Shown here: piece after piece, positions 56,511-64,000 of the stretch | Layout of the letters: each line of letters begins with the position of its first letter | Numbering within the stretch: the first letter of the stretch is position 1 | Assembly: GCA_025917655.1 (NCBI GenBank) | Contig: CP084614.1 | Coordinates: 124,001-188,000, forward strand | Direction: 5' to 3' | Length of the DNA: 64,000 nt | Source: Chlorella sorokiniana | Lineage: Eukaryota > Chlorophyta > Trebouxiophyceae > Chlorellales > Chlorellaceae | Notes under the pieces: model-generated | Database searches by the model: none | What the model was told of the DNA's origin: nothing | Seen by the model: the letters and a program-made list of their open reading frames with translations, nothing else | Program-made: the position numbers and the translations under genes

Positions 56511-59500
56511 ATGGCGCCGGGCGCCGGGCTGCTGGCCGACAAGCCAGTCTTTCACGGAGACTTCAAATCGTCAGTAGCAGCTTTTGTGGAGCAGCAGCAG
56601 CACGTGTACCTCCCGTTGCTCGATATCAACGCCTGGCTCGTGAAGCTAAGCGATGGGAGCCTGCTGCACGTCTACGAGGAAAAGGTCACGCCCGAGATGT
56701 TCGCGTGCGATTGCTGTCGCATCGTAGGTGAGGCGGGAGGCCATGAGGCGGTCACCAGGCAGCCCGAGCAGTGTCGAGGGTTCAGCCGCGGGACGGCTCC
56801 TGCGGGCTGTTTGCACCCCTCAGCGCGTCCAGCACCCCTCAGCGACACAATTCAAAGCGGGCGGCGGGCGGTCGGCAGCCCAGGGGGCCTCCCCCTTGTT
56901 GCCGCCTCCTGCCACTGGACCCGCACGAGGCGATGCTCTCACCCCGCCACCCTCGCTCGCCTCATCTGCTTGGCGCAGGATGGCAGACGCACCCCGTCAG
57001 CGTGAAGAACTGGCACTTCATCGTGCCCGCCGAGGTGAGTGAGCTCAGGGCGGCGAACTCGCATGGCACCGCAGCGCACAGCTGTGACCGCTGCCCACGT
57101 TCCCTGCCTCCCGCTTATGTGTCGAAACAAGATCGTCCCATTCTTGCCACCTTCGCCGCCGCACCCTGGCGGGCAGCTGCGTTGCCGGAACCCGGCCAGC
57201 TGCTGCGTGCGGCGCCCACGCTGCGCGTAGCAGCAGCGGCCGTCACCCATGATGTGCCGCCGCCGCTTCTCAACCCACGCTGCCGCGCAGGTGGGCCCTT
57301 ACTCGCTGGCGGACCCCACCACCCTCTGCGCCATCACGGAGGCGCGGGGACGCGGCGAGCACGGCAGCTCGCGCATCGCGCTGCCCGCGCCGGACCCCGA
57401 TGCACCACACCAGCATCAAGCATCTTTGGTGTTTGAGTCCAAGCTGCACCGCCTGCACGGTGCGCCCCGCCGCTGCTGCTCCCGCTCTGGTGTTGTATGG
57501 GGCGGCAGTCCATCCGCTGCGGCAAGCAGCCCTACGCGGCTTCATCGCTGCTGCGCGTGTCGCAGCGGCGCCAGGCGGCATCGCGCAGCGGGCTCCAGCG
57601 GTGGCAGGCGGCGCCGCGCTGCTTGTCCTGCGGCGGCTGCTGGGAGACGGGCGCACTGCTGGGAGTCGGGACCCAGAGAGTCAGTGCACACCTACAAAGC
57701 TTCACTGCCCCCCCTCCCTCGCTGGTAACCACAGGCACCGTGCACAGCAACGGCTTTGGCCACCTGATGCGCCTCAACGGGCGGGAGGGCGGCTCCGCGG
57801 CGCCACGGGGCGGCAGCTGATGCAGGTGGGCCGCGCCCTGGAGGGCAGCTCACTCTCTTCATACCCTTGCAACTCCTGGCCGCCACAAACTTGCACGCGA
57901 TGAGTCCATCAGCGCGCAGCCTGCAGCCACCCCCTTCCCTCCTGCCATCCACCAACCTCCTTTCTCGTCCCTTTGTCCTTCCTTTCCTCCCCCCTTGTGT
58001 CTCCCTTCCGCAGCTGTGGGACGACCTGTGTGAGGCGCTGCACGTCCGTGAGGTGTCCACTGAAGACGTGTCCAACAAGGCAAGCTGCCCTGCCTGCCAC
58101 ACGCCCGCCGCAGCCAAGGCTGCTGTGCCCCAAGCAGCGCGACTGCGGCGCACGCGCCCCACGCCCTTTGAACACACCACACCCTCCCAACCTGCCCCCC
58201 TCAGCAGGCTGGGATGGAGCTGAGGGTGCTGCACAGCGCGGCGCGGCAGCGCACGTGGTACGGGCAGTGGCGCTACGGCTTCGGCCGCGGCGGCTTCAAC
58301 ATGACGCCTGCGCAGGTGGGGATGAGACGGAGGGTGCCAGCAGGGGTGGTGGGTGAGGTGGGGGCAGGGTGGCAGCGGGGGTGAGGGGTGGGGTGGGGCG
58401 GTTCTGCTCTATGCTGGGGCGTGGGGGAAGGGTTCTTAAACCTGCCCTGCACTGGAGCAGCGCGGGGCACCAACGGGTTGCTGTGACCCTGTTTTACTCT
58501 CCACACGCCCCTCTCCTTTATTCTCCGAGCCTCCTCTCCCCTCATCCTCCCTTCCTCACCATAAACATCTGAAACACGGGCCCCCTGCTGCAGTGGCATG
58601 GCGCCATCGAGACTGTTCACTCCGCCCCGCTGGCCGCGCTGTGGGCGGACTTTGACGGCATCGATGCCACCGTGCTCGACATACTGCAGCGGTACAGGGT
58701 GGGTCGCATTGTGCGAGCATTATAGATTATGAATTATACTTGTACTGTTTTGTACTGAAAGGGTACTACCGGCGGGGTGGATGGGGGCCGCGGCTTACAT
58801 ATGGGACTGCAGGGTATGGTTCGCAGCCTATGCCTTGTTTTTGCGTTAGTTTGCCCAGTACCACCATTTACATTAGTCCTGCGTCTCTCCGCCTCCTGTT
58901 CAGGATCCGGCTGCGGCAGCGGCGCCAGACGGCGGCGACGAGACGCTGGGCAGCCTGCTGCATCGCATGCTGTGCCTGCTGAGCGACCCCGCGCCCATCC
59001 TGCCCGCCTTTGAGGCGGCGGCGGCTGCGGAACACGAGCGGCAGCGCCTGCTGGCGGAGCAGAAGTTCTTGATGCAGGCGTACCTGGAGCAGCAGCGCGC
59101 GCTGGCGGCGCAGCACGCGCACCAGCCTGTGGCCCTGGATCGCGGCCCCGAAGCCGCGTACTTTGACGCCTCTGCCGCACAGGCGGAGCTGGCACGGCAG
59201 CAGCGGGAGCTGTTTGCTCTCGCATCGCAGCCCAGCGTTCCTGCCCCAGCGGCAGCGGCGGCAGCGCACGCGACCGACGGCGGCGATGTGCAGGGGCAGC
59301 CAGGGGAGCCCGGCGAGGCGGCGGCGACGGTAGCAGCCGCGGCGGCGGCCCTCGCGCTGCCGGCTGCCGCACCAGCTGCAGCTCTCGAGCTCGGCGCGGA
59401 GGCGACGGGCGCGGATCCCGGCGCGGCGGCGGCGCCATCTGGGGAGCCGGAGCATGCCGCCGCTGAGCACGCCGCGGCGGCCGCTGCGGCGGCGGCAGAC

Positions 59501-62500
59501 GACGCGGCTGCAGCCGCGCACGCGACCGCCCAGGCGGCCGTCGCCGCCGCGGTGATGGCCGTCGACGGGACGGCGCGCGATGCAGTGGCGGCCGCCACCG
59601 CCACCGAGCACGCGCCTCTGCCGGCCAGCTGCTGCGCAGGAGCGCAAGCGCCCGTTGCAGCGGCGCCAGCGGCCGCGGGTGAGGAGCCGGCGGCAGCAGC
59701 AGCTGGCTGGCTGGCAGATTATGCCAGCAGCGGCAGCGAGCAGCAAGGCGGCAGCGAGGGCGGGCGCGCGGTGTTTGCACAAGGCACCCTCTCTTGCCGC
59801 GCCGCCGCCGCCCACCAGCCGCCGCTTGCCGACGCCGAGCTCTCGCCGGAGCCGCAGCAGGGGCTGCAGCAGCAGCAGGACCAGGAGCAGCAGCAGCAGC
59901 AGGGCCCCGACGACGTGCTGCGCCTGCGCGGGGGCGGCCGCAGCGCGCCGCCGACGCGTCGCCCGCTGCCGACACCGCCGCGGCCAAGAAGCCGCGGGGG
60001 AGGAGCACGCCGACGCGGCGGGAGACCCTGAGCCGCCGTTTGGTGCGGAGGTGGTGGGGCGCTCTGTGGCGGTATATTGGAAGGACGATCGATCGTACTA
60101 CACTGCCACGGTGGCGAGATACGACGCCCGCTCGGGGTGAGCTCCTTTCCTGCAGCTCCCTGCTTTTTCTTGCCGGTTTCCCGGTGCTCCTCATCAAAAT
60201 GTTTGCCTTGTGGTTGGAGGGTTTAGAGTGGCTCACTGTGGTGTGACAACCTGCAGCTCTGCCGCCTGCAAGGGCTGCCTGGGATCGCACCTCCCGCCTG
60301 CACTGCCGCTCTGAGCGACACCAGCCGGTGGCGGTACCGTGCAGGAAGCACAAGCTGGCGTACCGCGACGGCGACGAGGAGCTGGTGGTGCTGCACAAGG
60401 TGGGCGGCAGGCGGGGTGTATGAATTGTGGAACGCTGCGAGCAGCGTGCTGCCATCGCCGTTGTTCGCCATGAACTCTGCCGCCTCGTGCTCGGCCCTGT
60501 GCCCCTCTGCCCACGAGATGTACCGCTTGCTCTCCTGAACGTGCTGCATGGTGCCGCCCTGCTGCAGGAGAAGTTGAAGTGGCTGAACGGCATCAAGCCG
60601 CGGCCCCAGAAGCAGGAACACGCCGAGCCGAGGCGCGCAGGAGGGCGAGGCGGTAGCGCCGCCGCCCAAGCGTGGCAAGGCGGCTGCCGCCGCTGCCGCT
60701 GCAGCCGGATCGGCAGGCAACTCCGCCGCTGCAGCGCAGGCCCCGGTCCCCAAGCTGGGGCAAGGCAGCCAAGGCAGCTGGCGATGGCGAGGGAAATGCT
60801 GGGGAGGAAGAGGGGGCCGAGGACGGCGCTCGCGGCGGCGGCAAAGCCCTTGACCCGGCCCGCCGCGGCCTAGGCCCCGCCCTTGTCGGCGTGCCACTAA
60901 AGATCTTCTGGCCAGCCGAAAAGAAGTGGAAAACGGGGCGCAGCACCAGCTATGCGCGCAGGTGAGAAGGGGGATGGAGGTGGGGCGCGTGCTTGGGTTC
61001 TTTGCCGCTGGCCTGAAGCGACGTTCAAACGTGCTGCAGCGCAGTGCGGGCCGCTCGCATGACCCCTTTGCCTGCCGCTCATCGCGCTGCGGCCCCGCTG
61101 CCGTCTTGTTTCGAGCATGCGCCCTGTGATTACGGTTTTCCTTGCTGCGTTGCGCCTTCCCTTCTCCTCAACTTCTCCCTCAGGACTCCACAATCCAATA
61201 ACTTACGCACCTTCCATCCATCCTGCCAACCCCCTCCCTCCCACAGGTGCCACTCCTTCCTGTTTGACGACGGCAGCCGCGCCCGATCGACCTGCTGCAG
61301 CACAGGTTTGAGGTTCTGGATGAGGAAGCTGCCCAGAAGCTGGCGGCCCTGCGCGCCGGCGCCGGCCAGGCGCAGGCCGCGAGGCAGCGCTCGCAGGAGG
61401 CTGAGGAGGGGCGGCGGCTGCCAGCAAAGCAGAGGCGCAGGGGGTGGCGGTGGGGGCAAGATGAAGCAGCAGCGCGGCCGGCGGCCCACAGAGCCTTCAG
61501 CGGAGCCCGAGGGGACCCTGTCCCAGCAAGTGAAGACGGAAGAGGAGCAGCAGCAGCAGGAGGAGCAGCAGCAGCCGCCAGGCAAGAAGCGGCGGCAACC
61601 AAAGCAGCAGGCCGCGAGGCGCGGCAAGGCCGCAGCTGGAGCGCCGCCTGAAGAGCAGCAGGAGCAGCAGCAGCAAGAGGAGGATCAGGAGCGCAGCAGC
61701 AGCAGGAACAGCAGCAGGGCAATCTGCAAGAGGATGCCGCGGCCTTGGCCTCAGCCCTGGCGGCCGCAGCGGTGGCCAACGCTGTGGCAGCAAACACACC
61801 GGATGCCGCTGCTGGACCTGCACAAGCAAAGGCAGAGGCTGCAGCAGCGCCGCCCGAGGCACGCGGCAGGGGCCGCCAGCGGAAGCAGCCGGCCGCAACG
61901 CCTGCAGAGGCGACGACCGCTGCCGCGGCTGGGGCGGCCGAGGCTGCCGCCGGCCAGCCAGCGGCGCTGCCTCCCCGCCTCCCCCGGCGCCTCTCACACT
62001 GCCGAGCAGCTGCTGGCTGCTGCCTTGCGGATGCCCACCACCCGCGATCGCGCCGCCGTGGAGGCGGCTGCCACAGCAGGAGGCGTGGTCCTGGGCTGCG
62101 GCGGCTGCCGCTTCTCAACGGGCGGCTGCCGCCGCTGCCGGCCCAGGCTTGTTAAGCGTCTGGTGAGCCTTCCGATTGCTTTCGCAGACACCAAGGCCAC
62201 CCATTCATGAACAGCCTGTTTGTACCTCTGGGAAAAGACTTGTTTGCTACTGCTCAGTTGAAGTCGCAGTTTTCTAGCCACATGCTCACTTCGTCCCTGA
62301 GGCTGCCGTGCCTCCCCGCCTCCTCCCCTCTGATTCCGGCCCCCTGTTGCTTCTGCAGGAGGCGGAAGGGCTGTCCACCGCCCGCTTGCAGCTGCTGGGC
62401 GGCTGCCAGGCGTGCCGCGAGTTCCAGCACGGCTGCCCCGTCTGCTGGAGGATGATCTGGCTTGCGGGGCAGCCTGCAGAGGTGGAGCGGCTGCTGGCAG

Positions 62501-64000
62501 CGGCGACCGATGGAGGCTCCCAGGCTGCAGCTGGGAAACAGGCTGCGGCTGCCGAGGCGACAGCGGCCGAGGGAGGGCTGGCGAGGAAGGAGGGGCTGCG
62601 GCGGCAGCAGCAGAGCCGGAGGCGGCGCAGCGCAAGGCGGCGCAGCCCGAGGGAAGCGCAAGCAACTCGAGGTGGCAGCAGCGGCGCCCGGCGGCTGCGC
62701 CTGTTTTGAAGGAGGAGGGTGGGGAAGCTGCTGCGGCGGCTCCTGCTGCTGATGCCAAGACGGCTGCCGAGCCCGGCAAGCCTGCTGCAGCCAAGAAGCG
62801 CGCCAGGAAGGGCGCTCGGGCTGAGGCCGCTGCCGCAGCGGCGGCAGCGGCGCCTGCAGCAGCCACCCCTGCGGCCACCCTGGCCGCCACCCCGGCCCAG
62901 ACCCCGGCAGCCGAGGCCGCCACCCCCGCTTCAGAGGAAGGCGGCGCGGCTCTGAAGGCAGAGCGGGTTGCGGTGGACGAGGCTCAGAAGGCGGCGATTC
63001 TGCAGCAGCGCAGCGACGGCGCCGTGGTGCTGGGGTGCGGGCGGTGTCGGTACCGCGGGGCGCTGGCTGCGTGGACTGCCGCCTCAGAGCGCTGCAGCAG
63101 ATGGTGAGCGTGAGGTGTTCGGTGTGTGACTGACCGCTTGTGTGTGCGTGTGTGAATCATGTTGTCAGAATCATGTCATCAGTCTGCACCCTCTTGTACG
63201 CGTTTCTGTTTTTCCAGCTCTTTGTTGTGGCCAGCGACTGTCGCTTGCCACCCTGCAGCTGCCCCTTCTGGGCTCTGCGTGACCGAGTGCTTGCTTGCCT
63301 CAGCAGCCCTTTTGCGGCGCCAGTGCAGCTCACCCATTACCTCCCTTCTTTCCACCGATGCAGAAGCAGGAAGGCCTTGAGGAGGCGCTGGCCGCCATCG
63401 GCTGCGCCGCCTGCCGCCAGAGCGACAAGGGCTGCCGCAAGTGCTGGCCTGTGGCGGTGGCGGCAGCGCAAGCCGCGCAAGCCGCGCGGCCGCAGCCGCC
63501 GCGCCCGCCCTCGCAGCAGCAGCAGCAACAGGACGGTGAGCAGCCCACTGCCCAGCAGCAGCTGGAGGCTCAGCAGCCCGCGTCCCAGCAGCAGCAGCAG
63601 CAGGGGCAGCAGGGGCAGGCGAGGGACGGCACGCCCGCCGCGTCGGCCGCGCCGCCGCCGTCGCCCGCTGCCGGCGGCCTGGGCTCCGCCTCCGCCCGCC
63701 GCAACAAGGCTGTGCTGGCAGTGAACCGGGAGACGGTGTCGGCGGCGCACGCCGCCGGCAAGTTTGCTCTGGGATGCGGGAGGTGCCGGTGGAGCCTGAC
63801 GGGCGGCTGCCACAACTGTCGGGCGAGGAGTGCAGAGGAGCTGGTGAGAAGCTGGCTGCCGCCGCCGCGCGCCGCGCCTGTTCCTGTTTCCCAAGTTGAC
63901 GCACGCACACGCATGGCCACACGTGTCTTGTGCTTCACAGCGCATCGTAAAGCAGGGAAGCATGCTGCCATCTGCCGCGGGCGCTCGTGGCCTGCCACGA
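56511..64000 (+). CDS. Chromatin-type protein: MS1/MMD1-like region, Tudor-like segments, Cys-rich repeats (3' end outside window)
   Basis: Exons: 56511-56727, 56979-57034, 57291-57459, 57735-57825, 58014-58079, 58208-58315, 58594-58698, 58904-60136, 60345-60399, 60568-60961, 61247-62162, 62358-63103, 63364-63843 and 63941 onward. The first part matches the plant MALE STERILITY1/MMD1 region: CDCCRIVGWQTHPVSVKNWH with FIVPAE, VHSNGFGHLMRLNGREGGS, LWDDLCEALHVREVSTEDVS and WYGQWRYGFGRGGFNMT. A long Ala/Gln-rich stretch follows, then VVGRSVAVYWKDDRSYYTAT with KHKLAYRDGDEELVVLH, and LKIFWPAEKKWKTGRS with CHSFLFDDGS. Both read as Tudor/agenet-like. The C-terminal part has repeats of LGCG-CR-x4/5-GC-x2-CR form: LGCGGCRFSTGGCRRCR, LGCGRCRY.., IGCAACRQSDKGCRKCW and LGCGRCRWSLTGGCHNCR. 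No PHD finger is visible in the window. Intron 5 has a GC donor. Several base slips occur. Nuclear chromatin binding is inferred. Confidence 0.7.

Noticed and set aside
58734-60596. 620-codon minus-strand open frame
   Set aside because: It is antisense to the Ala/Gln-rich exon of the MS1-like gene and consists of Arg/Pro/Ala runs, as expected from the reverse of GCN-rich coding sequence.
1-64000. A gene cluster for one biosynthetic pathway
   Set aside because: The recognisable genes are functionally mixed housekeeping and secreted proteins on both strands, with no shared substrate or repeated promoter element apart from the duplicated blocks.

Overview
The window looks like nuclear DNA from a GC-rich unicellular green alga, most likely trebouxiophyte (Chlorella-like). 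Genes are split by many short GT-AG introns with a few GC-AG introns, 3' ends carry the chlorophyte poly(A) signal TGTAA, and coding sequence is rich in Ala, Gly and Pro. All assignments come from reading translations and splice signals by eye. No database search was run.

Layout. 1.08-4.10 kb (+): aldo/keto reductase. 4.80-7.40 kb (+): RAD51B-type recombinase. 7.88-8.85 kb (+): cytochrome c oxidase subunit VIb, convergent with 9.33-10.42 kb (-), a small secreted ShKT plus Kunitz protein. 11.02-14.89 kb (+): S10 serine carboxypeptidase. 15.75-18.69 kb (+): secreted Ala/Ser/Gln-rich silk-like protein. 18.9-31 kb: a rearranged accessory zone with a small unknown gene (-), inverted duplications, short unknown reading frames, a repeated 3' module, and a multi-exon multicopy gene (26.6-30.4 kb, -) with a shortened relative at 23.15-23.83 kb. 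31.12-31.19 kb (-): tRNA-Ile(AAT). 31.7-36.8 kb: two decayed copies of the carboxypeptidase-tail plus silk-gene block, the second joined to a broken LTR-retrotransposon fossil. 36.84-37.94 kb: four fragments of the multicopy gene in alternating orientation. 38.46-46.63 kb (-): a 25-exon cytosolic methionyl-tRNA synthetase, divergent from a G-patch protein (46.97-48.33 kb, +). 48.70-51.65 kb (-): a Pro-rich wall-type protein with five knottin domains. 52.62-55.86 kb (+): membrane-anchored SGNH hydrolase. 56.51 kb to the window end (+): a large chromatin-type protein with an MS1/MMD1-like N-terminal region, Tudor-like segments and Cys-rich repeats.

Two points affect interpretation. First, almost every conserved gene, including the essential methionyl-tRNA synthetase, carries single-base indels between otherwise well-conserved in-frame stretches. 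This looks more like unpolished long-read assembly than gene death, so frame breaks alone should not be used to call pseudogenes here. Second, the 18.9-38 kb interval is where duplication, inversion and retroelement insertion have acted. Its inverted fragment clusters could give hairpin RNAs against their own parent family, but that is inference.

Housekeeping genes (tRNA synthetase, COX6B, RAD51B, G-patch, tRNA) alternate with genes for secreted or wall proteins (ShKT-Kunitz, carboxypeptidase, silk-like, Pro-rich/knottin, SGNH). I see no operon-like pathway grouping.
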